Origin: Demequina maris | GTDB lineage: Bacteria > Actinomycetota > Actinomycetes > Actinomycetales > Demequinaceae | DNA: 64,000 nt | Assembly: GCF_000971155.1 (NCBI RefSeq) | Contig: NZ_BBLX01000001.1 | Location: 165,879 to 229,878, forward strand | Reading direction: 5' to 3' | Notes under the pieces: generated by a model | What the model was told of the DNA's origin: nothing | The model's database searches: none | Seen by the model: the letters and a program-made list of their open reading frames with translations, nothing else | Made by a program: the position numbers and the translations under genes | Shown here: positions 43,650 to 52,272 of the stretch, one piece after another | How positions within the stretch are numbered: position 1 is the stretch's first letter | How the letters are laid out: each line of letters opens with the position of its first letter

Positions 43650-44227
43650 CGACGCACCCGGTAGCGCAGGTGCAGCACGCGGTCCCCCTGGACCGCCTCG
43701 TCCGGCCCGTCCAGGAGCTGCGGCGCGCTGACCGCCCCGAAGAAGCGCCTGCCGGAGCCGAGCACGACGGCGACGACGTCCATCCGGACCTCGTCGACCA
43801 GCCCCGCGGCGAGCGCCTGGCCGCCGACGTCGCCGGCCGCGACCTCGACGATGCGGTCGCCCGTCAGCTCTCGCGCCCGCGCCACCGCCGGCTCCACCCC
43901 CTCGACGAACTCGAACGGCGCCCCGTGATCCCAGCCGGCGGGCGCGGCCCGGTGCGTCACGACGACGACGTGGCCGACCCCGCTCGGAGGGGTGCCGTCG
44001 AAGCCGTCCGCGAGGTCGAAGGACCGGCGGCCGACGACGGTCGTGCCGATCCGGTCCCAGTAGGCCCGCGTGTAGTCGTGGGAGGCCCGCGACACCTTCA
44101 GGACGCCGCCGTCGTCCAGCGGCACGTCCCCGGACACCAGCCAGTCGAACAGCGGTCCGGGCCGGTCGTGGTCGTCGGCGATGAAGCCGTCGACCGACAC
44201 CGAGCCGTACATGACCACCGTGCCCAT
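43646..44227 (-). CDS. Dihydrofolate reductase-family protein (RibD C-terminal-like)
   Basis: A 193-residue single-domain reductase beginning MGTVVMYGSVSVDGFIADDHDRPG, typical of the YwjB/YyaP group. TTVVGRRSFDLADGF near 62 and VVLGSGRRFFGA near 158 fit NADPH and substrate binding. These proteins share a fold with DHFR and RibD but their reaction is seldom known. It ends inside the stop of the convergent flavoprotein gene. Confidence 0.85.
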   Translation of the reverse strand: MGTVVMYGSVSVDGFIADDHDRPGPLFDWLVSGDVPLDDGGVLKVSRASHDYTRAYWDRIGTTVVGRRSFDLADGFDGTPPSGVGHVVVVTHRAAPAGWDHGAPFEFVEGVEPAVARARELTGDRIVEVAAGDVGGQALAAGLVDEVRMDVVAVVLGSGRRFFGAVSAPQLLDGPDEAVQGDRVLHLRYRVRR

Positions 44228-44264
44228 GGGCGCTCCCCTGTCTCGGGATCCCCTCAGGCTAGCC

Positions 44265-44319
44265 CCGCGTGGATCGGCGGGGGCGCCCCTCTCGCCGTGC
44301 GCCTCCGCCGATCACGCGG
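44265..44319 (-). terminator. Strong putA terminator hairpin
   Basis: Two 21-22-base arms (CCGCGTG...GGGGGCGC and GCGCCTCC...CACGCGG) pair almost fully, with one bulged G and one G-T wobble, around a 12-base loop. It lies 6 bases beyond the putA stop. It overlaps the region before the DHFR-like gene start, so it may also affect that promoter. Confidence 0.85.
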
Positions 44320-44324
44320 CTCGT

Positions 44325-47300
44325 CTAGAGGCTGGCGACCACCGCGTCGGCCACGGGCCAGGCGGTGCCGAACCGGTGCATCGTCACCGCGACGGCCTGC
44401 TCCTTGAGGAAAGGCAGCAGCTCGACCTCCGGCGCCCCGGTCACGGCGGCGTCGTAGACGGCGAGGTCGATCCGCTGCGCGGGCGCCGCGCCGACCGCAC
44501 GGACGCGTGCGCCGTCACCCGACACGCGGGCGACGAGGGCCTCCTCGGTCTCGACCGTCACCGCGAGGCCCGCGTCCTCGAGGAGCGCGCGGAAGCGCGG
44601 GGTGAGCTCGACCGCGGACGAGAGCCCGCCGGTGCCGCCCGCCCGCAGCCGCGCCGCGAGGACGCGCTGCAGCGCGGCCTTGTCGACGCCGTCCCAGCGG
44701 ATCTCGGTGGTCGCCGGCGCGTAGCGGAGCGCGTTGCGCTCGGCGGCGAGGCCGCTGCGGTCCACGGCGGCACCGAAGGTGCGCGCCCAGGCCCGCTGGT
44801 CGGCGGCGGCCGCGGCGCGCACCCACGCCGGGGCGTCGTCGAGCAGCGGCAGGCGTGCGGCGACGGCCTCCTCCGTGGTCTCCGCGCGCTCCCAGCCGGT
44901 GAGCTGGACGAGGTAGGACGGGCCGCCCGCCTTCGCGGTCGGTCCGACCACCGAGCGCTTCCAGCCGCCGAAGGGCTGGCGCTGCACGATCGCGCCGGTG
45001 ATGCCGCGGTCGACGTAGACGTTGCCCGCCTCGACCGTGTCCAGCCAGCGGGTGATCTCCTCGGCCTCGAGCGAGTGGAGCCCGGCGGTGAGCCCGTAGT
45101 CGACGCCGTTCTGCAGCGCGATCGCCTCGTCGAGCGTGTCCGCGGTCATGATGCCGAGCACCGGGCCGAAGCACTCGGTGAGGTGGAACCACGAGCCCGG
45201 TGCCACGCCGAGGCGCACGCCCGGCGTCCACGACCGGCCCTCGTGGTCGAGGCGGCGCGGCTCCACGAGCCACCGCTCCCCCGGCTCGAGGCTGGTGAGG
45301 GCGCGCAGCAGCTTGCCCCCAGCGGGCTCGATGACGGGCCCCATCTGCGTGGTGGGGTCGTCGGCCGGGCCGGCGTGGAGCGACCGCACGGCGTCCTCGA
45401 GCTGCGTGAGGAAGCGGCGCGAGGTCGCGACGGACCCGACCAGGATCGCGAGCGAGGCCGCCGAGCACTTCTGGCCCGCGTGGCCGAACGCGGACTGCAC
45501 CACGTCGCGCACGGCGAGGTCGAGGTCGGCGCTGGGCGTCACGACGATCGCGTTCTTGCCCGACGTCTCGGCGAAGAGCCGCAGCCCGGGCGCGACGCGG
45601 TGGAACAGCGCGCCGGTCTCGTACGCGCCGGTGAGGATGACCTGGTCGACGGCCCGGTGGCCCAGCAGGGCGTCGCCCAGCCCGACCTCGATGCCGTCCG
45701 CCGAGATGTCGACGAGGCGCAGCGCGTCGCGCGGGACCCCGGCCTCCCACAGGATCTCGGCGAGCAGGGCGCCGCACCTGGCGGACTGCTCGGCCGGCTT
45801 GAGCACGACGGACGATGCGGCGGCGAGGGCCGCGAGCGTCGAGCCCGCCGGGATCGCGACCGGGAAGTTCCACGGCGGCGTCACGACGGTGACGTCGCGG
45901 GGCACGGGGCGCGCGCCCGCCAGGCGGTGGAGGTCGAGCGACCGCTCCGCGTAGTAGTGCGCGAAGTCGACGGCCTCGGAGACCTCGGGGTCCGACTGGT
46001 CGATGGTCTTGCCCGCCTCGGCCATCATCACCGCGACGAGGTCGCCGCGGCGCGCCTCGAGGGCGCGGCCCGCGGCGTGCAGGATCGCGGCGCGCTCCTC
46101 CGGCGACCGCGCCTGCCACGCGGCGGCGCCGGCCTTGGCGGCGTCGACCTCGGCGGCCACGGCCGCATCGTCCTCGACCCGGGCGGCGGCGAGCGTCGCG
46201 AGGCCCGCCTCGGTGGTGGCGGCGCGGCCATGGATGCCGCGGGCCCACGCGCGGCTCGACCCGAGGGACGGGTCGGTGTCCGCCGCGTTCGCGAACCCGG
46301 TGGTGGGCGCGGGTGCGGGGGCGGCGTCGCGGTGCGACGCGGGGACCGCATCGTCCACCCGGGCGAGCGACGCGCGGAAGCGCGCCTCCTCCCGTGCGAA
46401 CGTCCGCGCGTCGTCCAGGTCGAACAGCGCGGACATGAAGTTCTCGCGGCTCGCGACCTCCTCGAGGCGTCGGACCAGGTACGCGAGGGCGACGTCGAAC
46501 TCGCCGGGGTGGACCACGGGCGTGTACAGCCGCAGGGGGCCCGTGTCCTCCGCGACCGCGGCGGCGACATGCTCGCCCATGCCCAGCAGCATCTCGAAGT
46601 CGAGCCCGTCGGTCACCCCGCGCTCGCGCGCGGTGAGCAGCGCGTGCGCGATGTCGAAGAGGTTGTGCCCGGCGACGCCCAGGCGCACGCATGCGAGGCG
46701 CTCGGGCGTGAGGGCGAGGTCGAGGATGCGCTTGTAGTGCGCGTCCGACTCCTCCTTGGAGCCCCACGTCGCGAGGGGCCAGCCGTGCTGCTCGGCGTCG
46801 ACGCGCTCCATCGACAGGTTCGCGCCCTTGACCAGGCGCACCTTGATGGGCGCGCCGCCGCGGGCGACGCGCGCCGCGGCCCAGTCCTGCAGGTGGCGCA
46901 TCGCGCCGAGCGAGTCGGGCAGGTAGGCCTGCAGCACGATGCCCGCGGTGAGGCCCTCGAGCCCGGGCCGCTCGAGCAGCCGGGTGAAGACGGCGACCGT
47001 GAGGTCGAGGTCCCGGAACTCCTCCATGTCCAGGTTGACGAACGCGCCGTCCTTGCGGGCGGCCAGCTCGTAGAGGGGCGCCAGGCGCTCGACCACCGCG
47101 TCCACGGTGGCGTCGAAGGCCCACGGCGAGTGCGGCGCGACCGCGGCCGAGACCTTGAGCGACACGTAGTCGACGTCCGGGCGCGCGAGCAGCGCGAGGG
47201 TGCGCTCGAGGCGCCGGTCGGCCTCGGCGCCGCCGAGCACGGCCTCGCCGAGCAGGTTGAGGTTGAGGTTGCTGCCCTGCGCGCGCAGCCTCGCGAGCGC

Positions 47301-47696
47301 GCGGCCGAGGCGGTCCTCGGTGGCGTCGACGATGAGGTGACCGACCATCTCCCTGACCACGCGCCGGCACACGCCGACCACGAGGCTGGGGACGGCGTGG
47401 GAGGCGAGGGCGCCCGCGCGCAGCGCGATCCGCTGGTAGCCCGGCAGGAACGCGTGGTCCCGTCCGGCCATGCGCCGCAGGCTCGCCGCCGCGACCGCCG
47501 TGTCCTCGGGGCGCACGATGCCGTCGACGAAGTCGGTGAGGAACGGCAGCCCCTCGGGATCCCGCAGCATGCGCGCGAGCAGGCGCGCCGAGCCGTCGAC
47601 GCGGTGCGACTGTGCGGCCTCGAGCCAGGCCCGCACCTGCGCGACGGTGTCGTCGGCGGTGTGGAGGCGCTCGGGAGCCAGGGGGGACATGGTCAT
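44325..47696 (-). CDS. putA: Bifunctional proline dehydrogenase / glutamate semialdehyde dehydrogenase
   Basis: An 1123-residue fusion that oxidises proline to glutamate. ATG 47696 follows AAGGAG by 4 bases. The FAD-dependent proline dehydrogenase barrel spans about 80-430 (SLKVSAAVAPHSPWAF, VRLVKGANLSMERVDAEQHGWPLATW, LDFEMLLGMGEH). The aldehyde dehydrogenase domain (about 490-930) has the general base Glu in LFAETSGKN (about 707) and catalytic Cys in GHAGQKCSAAS (about 744). A C-terminal extension of about 190 residues follows. Divergent from a LysR regulator. Confidence 0.95.
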   Translation of the reverse strand: MTMSPLAPERLHTADDTVAQVRAWLEAAQSHRVDGSARLLARMLRDPEGLPFLTDFVDGIVRPEDTAVAAASLRRMAGRDHAFLPGYQRIALRAGALASHAVPSLVVGVCRRVVREMVGHLIVDATEDRLGRALARLRAQGSNLNLNLLGEAVLGGAEADRRLERTLALLARPDVDYVSLKVSAAVAPHSPWAFDATVDAVVERLAPLYELAARKDGAFVNLDMEEFRDLDLTVAVFTRLLERPGLEGLTAGIVLQAYLPDSLGAMRHLQDWAAARVARGGAPIKVRLVKGANLSMERVDAEQHGWPLATWGSKEESDAHYKRILDLALTPERLACVRLGVAGHNLFDIAHALLTARERGVTDGLDFEMLLGMGEHVAAAVAEDTGPLRLYTPVVHPGEFDVALAYLVRRLEEVASRENFMSALFDLDDARTFAREEARFRASLARVDDAVPASHRDAAPAPAPTTGFANAADTDPSLGSSRAWARGIHGRAATTEAGLATLAAARVEDDAAVAAEVDAAKAGAAAWQARSPEERAAILHAAGRALEARRGDLVAVMMAEAGKTIDQSDPEVSEAVDFAHYYAERSLDLHRLAGARPVPRDVTVVTPPWNFPVAIPAGSTLAALAAASSVVLKPAEQSARCGALLAEILWEAGVPRDALRLVDISADGIEVGLGDALLGHRAVDQVILTGAYETGALFHRVAPGLRLFAETSGKNAIVVTPSADLDLAVRDVVQSAFGHAGQKCSAASLAILVGSVATSRRFLTQLEDAVRSLHAGPADDPTTQMGPVIEPAGGKLLRALTSLEPGERWLVEPRRLDHEGRSWTPGVRLGVAPGSWFHLTECFGPVLGIMTADTLDEAIALQNGVDYGLTAGLHSLEAEEITRWLDTVEAGNVYVDRGITGAIVQRQPFGGWKRSVVGPTAKAGGPSYLVQLTGWERAETTEEAVAARLPLLDDAPAWVRAAAAADQRAWARTFGAAVDRSGLAAERNALRYAPATTEIRWDGVDKAALQRVLAARLRAGGTGGLSSAVELTPRFRALLEDAGLAVTVETEEALVARVSGDGARVRAVGAAPAQRIDLAVYDAAVTGAPEVELLPFLKEQAVAVTMHRFGTAWPVADAVVASL

Positions 47697-47759
47697 GGGA
47701 CTCCTTCGGTGAAGGCATCAGTGTCGGCCCGCACAACCCCACAGCACCAGCGCGCCAGA

Positions 47760-47777
47760 CTTACGAATATCCGTAAG
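47760..47777. promoter_or_regulatory. LysR-type operator between putA and the LysR gene
   Basis: CTTACG-AATATC-CGTAAG, perfect 6-bp arms, containing the T-N11-A LysR box form. It lies 20 bases before the LysR start, directly ahead of its -10 box, and 64 bases from putA. Confidence 0.75.
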
Positions 47778-47784
47778 CGCTGCT

Positions 47785-47790
47785 TATGCT
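47785..47790 (+). promoter_or_regulatory. Leaderless-type -10 box of the LysR gene
   Basis: TATGCT ends 6 nt before the ATG at 47797 and is 7 bases downstream of the palindromic operator, consistent with autoregulation. Confidence 0.55.
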
Positions 47791-47796
47791 TTCGAC

Positions 47797-48678
47797 ATGC
47801 TCGATCTGGTCCGGCTCGTCGCCCTGCGGGAGCTCGCGCTGCGCGGCACCATCGCCGCCGCCGCCGACGCACTCGGCTACACCGCCTCGGCCGTGTCGCA
47901 GCAGCTCGCGGGCCTCGAGCGGGAGGCCGGCGTGCCGCTCACGATCCGCTCGGGACGCCGGGTGATCCTCACGCCCGCGGGCGAGCGGCTGGTCGGGCGC
48001 ACCCACGAGCTGCTCGACATCATGGAGACCGCGGAGGACGAGCTCAGCGCCGCCTCGGGCCGCGTCACCGGCACGGTGCGGCTCGCGGTCTTCCAGTCCG
48101 CGGCCCTCACCCTCGTCACGGGCGCGCTGCTGCGCCTGCGGGAGTCCCACCCCGGCATCCGCGTCAAGGTCACGCAGACCGAGCCCGAGGAGGCCTTCGC
48201 CGACACGTGGGCGCGCGAGTACGACCTCGTCGTGGCCGAGGAGTACCCGCACCACTCCGCCCCGCACTACCCCGGCATCGTCCGTCGGCCGCTCGTGCGG
48301 GACGAGCTGCTGCTCGCCGTCGGCGGCGAGTGGGCCGGCGCGTCCACCGTGGCGGATCTCGCGGAGGCCGCGTGGGTGATGGAGCCCGCCGGCACGGCCA
48401 CGCGCCACTTCGCCGAGCAGACGTGCCGCGTCGCCGGCTTCGAGCCCGACGTCCGCTTCGAGAGCTCCGACCTGCAGGCGCACGTGCAGCTGATCCAGAA
48501 GGGGCTCGCCGTCGCGATCCTCCCCGGCCTGATGGTCGCGTACGCGGGCATCGACGCGCGCGTGCTGCCGCTCGAGGGCGGGCCGCGGCGCACCGTGTTC
48601 ACCGCGATGCGCGCGAGCTCGCGTCGCGACGCCTCGGTGGAGGCGGTGCGGGCGGCCCTCGAGGCCTCCGCCACCTGA
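47797..48678 (+). CDS. LysR-family regulator, probable putA regulator
   Basis: A 293-residue protein with an N-terminal winged helix (LRGTIAAAADALGYTASAVSQQLAGLEREAG, about 16-46) and a periplasmic-binding-type effector domain (RLAVFQSAALTLVTGALLRLRESHPGI onward). Position, divergent from putA across one palindrome, suggests it controls proline use with proline or an intermediate as effector. This is inferred from arrangement only. It overlaps no other gene; the convergent EI24 gene lies 67 bases on. Confidence 0.9.
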   Translation: MLDLVRLVALRELALRGTIAAAADALGYTASAVSQQLAGLEREAGVPLTIRSGRRVILTPAGERLVGRTHELLDIMETAEDELSAASGRVTGTVRLAVFQSAALTLVTGALLRLRESHPGIRVKVTQTEPEEAFADTWAREYDLVVAEEYPHHSAPHYPGIVRRPLVRDELLLAVGGEWAGASTVADLAEAAWVMEPAGTATRHFAEQTCRVAGFEPDVRFESSDLQAHVQLIQKGLAVAILPGLMVAYAGIDARVLPLEGGPRRTVFTAMRASSRRDASVEAVRAALEASAT

Positions 48679-48681
48679 GCA

Positions 48682-48710
48682 AGCGACGGTTCGCTTCGCA
48701 CGGAACCGCT
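48682..48710. terminator. Weak hairpin between convergent LysR and EI24 genes
   Basis: CGGTTC and GAACCG form a 6-bp stem around a 10-base loop, a few bases after the LysR stop. It is the only structure seen in this 67-base gap. Confidence 0.4.
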
Positions 48711-48745
48711 GGCGACACGCCGAGGATCAGGGCCGTGCAGACCGA

Positions 48746-49552
48746 TCAGTCCGGCGTGTCGGTCCCAGATCCGTGCGGAGCGTACGGAGGTGGGGCGGGG
48801 AGGCCGCGGACCAGCAGCGTCGCGCCCGCCACCACCGCGGGCATCGCGAGCACCGCGCCGAGCGGCAGCAGGAAGATCAGGAAGGCCGTCGCGCCGAAGG
48901 CGATGACGCGCAGCCGATGCGGCCGCAGCGCCCTCACCCGGTCGCGCCGCGCCACGATCCCCCGCCTCGCCATGGGGTACGCCACCAGCTCGATCGCCAG
49001 CAGGCGCCCGCCGACGAGCGCGCCGAGCGCGAAGGCCGTCGCGGAGCCCACCACCGGCAGCAGGCCGATGCCGAGCAGCAGCAGCGACACGCCGATCGAG
49101 ATCGCGAGGGTGACGAGCCCCTCGCCGATCCCGCGGACGAGCGCGGGCCACCACGGCTCGTCGGCGGGGGCATCCGCGAGCTCGGCGTCGACGCGGCGGG
49201 AGATCGCCTCGAAGAACGGCTGGCCGATCGTCAGCGTGAGCGTCGCGAACAACGCGACGGCGACCAGGGACGATGCGGCGAGCACCGCGATGGACGCGGT
49301 CACCGCGGCGACGGACGCGATCCAGCCGTCGTCGGCGCCGAGCGCCCCCGCGATGGCGCGGCCGATCGCGCCGACATTGACCGCGAGCACGCCGAGGGCG
49401 ACGCCGAACGCGGTCGCGACGAGCAGGCCAGGCACCATGCCGAGGGCGAGCAGCCGCGGTGCGCGCCCCCATGCGCGCAGGCCGTCGACGACCGCGCGGA
49501 CGCCGAGCGCGACCTCCCGCGCGCGGGAGGAGACGGCGCTGGCTCGAGGCAT
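48746..49552 (-). CDS. EI24-domain membrane protein
   Basis: A 268-residue integral membrane protein with five or six helices (LLALGMVPGLLVATAFGVALGVLAV; a pair at ASVAAVTASIAVLAASSLVAVALFATLTL; ISIGVSLLLLGIGLLPVVGS; FGATAFLIFLLPLGAVLAM). TIGQPFFEAISRRVDAEL in the centre is the EI24/CysZ-type motif. CysZ members import sulfate; the function of actinobacterial EI24 proteins is not established. The C-terminus is proline-rich and polar. Confidence 0.8.
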   Translation of the reverse strand: MPRASAVSSRAREVALGVRAVVDGLRAWGRAPRLLALGMVPGLLVATAFGVALGVLAVNVGAIGRAIAGALGADDGWIASVAAVTASIAVLAASSLVAVALFATLTLTIGQPFFEAISRRVDAELADAPADEPWWPALVRGIGEGLVTLAISIGVSLLLLGIGLLPVVGSATAFALGALVGGRLLAIELVAYPMARRGIVARRDRVRALRPHRLRVIAFGATAFLIFLLPLGAVLAMPAVVAGATLLVRGLPAPPPYAPHGSGTDTPD

Positions 49553-49640
49553 GGCGCCGATGCTAACGGCGGGGTGTCCCGGCGGCTACAGTGACGCGCA
49601 GCGCGCCCGATGGTCGGGGCGGATCCGGCGAGGAGCACCC

Positions 49641-51053
49641 ATGCACGACCTCATCCTGCGCGACGCGCGCGTGCGCGGCCACGACGGCCCGCTCGACGTC
49701 GCGATCGACGACGGCAGGATCACGGCGCTCGGCGACGGGCTGGGCCGCGGCCGCGAGGAGCTCGCCCTCGGCGGGCGCCGGGTGGTCCCCGGGCTCTGGG
49801 ACGCGCACGTGCACTTCGGCCAGTGGGCCCGCACCCGGGGCCGCCTCGACGTGTCGGGAGCCGGTTCCGTCGAGGACGCCTGCGCGACCGTGCGTGCGGC
49901 CGCGCCCGACGGCATGCTCGTCGGCTTCGGTTTCCGCTGGGCCACCTGGGCCACGCCTCCCACCGCGGCGGCGCTCGACGCCGCGCGCCCGGCGCCCACG
50001 GTGCTGCTGTCGGGGGACCTCCACACGGCGTGGGTCAACACGGCCGCGGCGCTCGCGCTGGGCTGCCGGCCGGGGCTGCTGCGGGAGGACGAGGCCTTCG
50101 CCGCCGAGGTGGCGCTCGACGCGGTGCCGCTCCCCCGGTCAGCGGTGGCCGACGCGGTCCGGGCCGCGTCGGCACGCGGGGTCGTCGGCGTGGTCGACCT
50201 CGAGTTCGCCGATACGGTCGACCAGTGGGCCGCGCGCATCGGCGCGGGGATCGACGGCCTGCGCGTCGACGCCGGCTTCTACTCGGACCTGCTCGACGCG
50301 CGGGTGGCGGCGGGCGCCCGCTCCGGCCTGGCGGTCCCCGGGACGCGCGGCCTGCTGCGGCACGGCCCGCTGAAGGTGATCGCGGACGGGTCGCTCAACA
50401 CGCGCACCGCGCACTGCTGCGACCCGTACCCCGATGGCGGGGTCGGCATGCAGAACGTCGACGCGGCGGCGCTCGGCGAGCTCATGCTGCGGGCCACGGG
50501 CGCGGGCATCGCGTGCGCCATCCACGCGATCGGCGACGCGGCCAACGCGATCGCGCTCGACGCCTTCGAGGCGACGCGCGCCCGCGGCAGCATCGAGCAC
50601 GCGCAGCTGCTCGCCGACGCGGACGTCGCGCGCTTCGCACGGCTCGGCGTCGTCGCGAGCGTGCAGCCGGAGCACGCGCTCGACGACCGGGACGTCGCCG
50701 ATGAGCTGTGGGCCGGGCGCACCCACCGCGCATTCCCCCTGCGCGCGCTCCTCGACGCGGGCGCCACCGTGGCGCTGGGGTCGGACGCGCCCGTCGCACC
50801 GCTGGATCCCTGGATCGCGATCGCCGCCGCCGTGCGCCGCACCCGCGGCGAGCGTCCCGCGTGGCACGCCGAGCACGCGCTGACGGTCGACGAGGCGCTC
50901 GCGGCGAGCGCCCGCACCGCGCTCACGCCCGGCGCGCCCGCGGACATCGCCGTGCTCGAAGGCGACCCGTGGACCGCCGCCGGCGATGCGCTGCGGACCC
51001 TGCCCGTCGCGCTCACCCTCGTGGGCGGACGGGTGACGCACGCCGCGCTCTAG
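49641..51053 (+). CDS. YtcJ-like amidohydrolase
   Basis: A 470-residue metal-dependent hydrolase. ATG 49641 follows GAGGAGCACCC; a TACAGT -10 candidate lies about 45 bases upstream. HVHFG in GLWDAHVHFGQWA (about 56) is the first metal motif; LKVIADGSLNTRTAHCCDPY marks the YtcJ group; AIHAIGDAANAIALDAFE and ALGSDAPVAPLDPW give later metal ligands. The family hydrolyses amide or imide bonds of small molecules; the substrate is unknown. Its end overlaps the convergent OsmC gene by 4 bases. A long open frame continues far upstream, antisense to putA, and is not coding. Confidence 0.85.
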   Translation: MHDLILRDARVRGHDGPLDVAIDDGRITALGDGLGRGREELALGGRRVVPGLWDAHVHFGQWARTRGRLDVSGAGSVEDACATVRAAAPDGMLVGFGFRWATWATPPTAAALDAARPAPTVLLSGDLHTAWVNTAAALALGCRPGLLREDEAFAAEVALDAVPLPRSAVADAVRAASARGVVGVVDLEFADTVDQWAARIGAGIDGLRVDAGFYSDLLDARVAAGARSGLAVPGTRGLLRHGPLKVIADGSLNTRTAHCCDPYPDGGVGMQNVDAAALGELMLRATGAGIACAIHAIGDAANAIALDAFEATRARGSIEHAQLLADADVARFARLGVVASVQPEHALDDRDVADELWAGRTHRAFPLRALLDAGATVALGSDAPVAPLDPWIAIAAAVRRTRGERPAWHAEHALTVDEALAASARTALTPGAPADIAVLEGDPWTAAGDALRTLPVALTLVGGRVTHAAL

Positions 51054-51487
51054 ATGATCGACTCCTCGAGCGTCGCGCTCTCGAGCGAGATGTCGACGCC
51101 CGCGAGGGCCTTCGAGACCGGGCAGTTGTCCTTCGCGTCCTCGGCGAAGCGCGAGAACTCGAGCTGGTCGATGCCCGAGACCTTCGCGTGCACGGTCAGC
51201 ATGCTGGACTTCACGCCCACGCCGGCCTCGAACTTGACCTCGGCCTCCACCTTGACCCAGTGCGGCGGGGTGCCGTTCTGCTCGAGCGCGAACGACAGCG
51301 CCATCGAGTAGCACGAGGCGTGCGCCGCCGCGAGCAGCTCCTCCGGCGTCGTCGCGTTCGCGCGGCCCTCCGAGCGGGCCTTCCAGTCGACCTCGAACTC
51401 CCCGTTCCCGGAGGCCAGGGTCGCCTTGCCCTGACCGGTGGTGAGCCCGCTGTACCAGTCCACACTCGCCTTGCTCGAGACCTCCAT
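51050..51487 (-). CDS. OsmC-family organic hydroperoxide reductase
   Basis: A 145-residue protein from ATG 51487 (GAAGGAGACC before it). The two redox cysteines are in HASCYSMALS (about 60) and DNCPVSKAL (about 125), the OsmC/Ohr pair that reduces organic hydroperoxides. NATTPEELLAAAHA precedes the first. It is closer to OsmC than Ohr. It overlaps the end of the amidohydrolase gene and is divergent from the TetR operon. Confidence 0.92.
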   Translation of the reverse strand: MEVSSKASVDWYSGLTTGQGKATLASGNGEFEVDWKARSEGRANATTPEELLAAAHASCYSMALSFALEQNGTPPHWVKVEAEVKFEAGVGVKSSMLTVHAKVSGIDQLEFSRFAEDAKDNCPVSKALAGVDISLESATLEESII

Positions 51488-51630
51488 GGTCTCCTCCTTC
51501 GCCTCGATGCGCGTCCGCCGACGGGTGCCGCCGGACCGGTGTCCACCCTCCACCTCCCACGTTACGTCCCTGTTAAACCTTTGCGCGCGCTCTTGCGGGA
51601 CTTCCCACGCCGATGGCACGGTCCTCTCAA

Positions 51631-51648
51631 GTTGGACGACCGTCCAAC
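51631..51648. promoter_or_regulatory. TetR operator upstream of the aminotransferase operon
   Basis: GTTGGAC-GACC-GTCCAAC, perfect 7-bp arms, 18 bases before the TetR start. The form (GGACG/CGTCC core) is typical of TetR autoregulatory sites. Confidence 0.75.
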
Positions 51649-51666
51649 ATGAAGGGAGGCGCCGCC

Positions 51667-52272
51667 ATGACCCGCATGCCGGTCGAGCAGCGCCGCGCCG
51701 CGCTGGTGGAGGCCACGCTCGCGGTGGTCGAGCGCGACGGCCTCGCGGGGGCGTCGGCGCGTGCCATCGTGACCGAGGCGGGGATGCCGCTCGGCGCGCT
51801 GCACTACGCCTTCGCCTCCCTGGACGACCTGCTCGCGGCCGCGGCCGCGGCGGTCACGGAGCAGGAGCGCCTCGCGGTCCAGCACCTGCTGGCCGCGCCG
51901 GGCGCCGGCCTCGAGGACGCCCTCGCGGCCGGCCTGTCCGCCTACGTCGACCTGCTCGCCGCACGCCCCGCGCGCGAGCTCGCCTTCCTCGAGCTCACGC
52001 TCCAGGCCTCGCGGAGCCGCCTCGGGGACCCGCCCGCACCCGGCGGCTACGCGCCCGCCCTCGCGCTCATGGCCGAGCTGCTGGCCGCCGCCGCGGCCGC
52101 GGCCGGAGTGCGCTGGCGCGAGCCGGTCGACGCGCTCGCCCGCCATGCCGTCGCGATGCTCGACGGGATCACGACCACCTGGCTCGCCGACCACGACACC
52201 GACGCCGCCCATGCGACGGCCCGCTTCCTCGCACGCGCGCTCGCCGCCTGCGTCACCGCACCGGAGGGATGA
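51667..52272 (+). CDS. TetR-family regulator
   Basis: A 201-residue repressor. ATG 51667 follows GGGAGGCGCCGCC; the longer frame from 51613 would read through the operator. N-terminal helix-turn-helix: VERDGLAGASARAIVTEAGMPLGALHYAFASLDDLLAA. The C-terminal domain is helical and alanine-rich. It overlaps the next gene by 4 bases and heads a four-gene operon (SCP2-like, aminotransferase, MFS), which it probably represses. Confidence 0.9.
   Translation: MTRMPVEQRRAALVEATLAVVERDGLAGASARAIVTEAGMPLGALHYAFASLDDLLAAAAAAVTEQERLAVQHLLAAPGAGLEDALAAGLSAYVDLLAARPARELAFLELTLQASRSRLGDPPAPGGYAPALALMAELLAAAAAAAGVRWREPVDALARHAVAMLDGITTTWLADHDTDAAHATARFLARALAACVTAPEG

Noticed and set aside
44181..51053. A continuous + strand open frame of about 2290 codons antisense to putA
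   Set aside because: Its first part translates to low-complexity R/A/G/H-rich sequence typical of the opposite strand of a high-GC gene. Only the end, from ATG 49641, encodes a real amidohydrolase.
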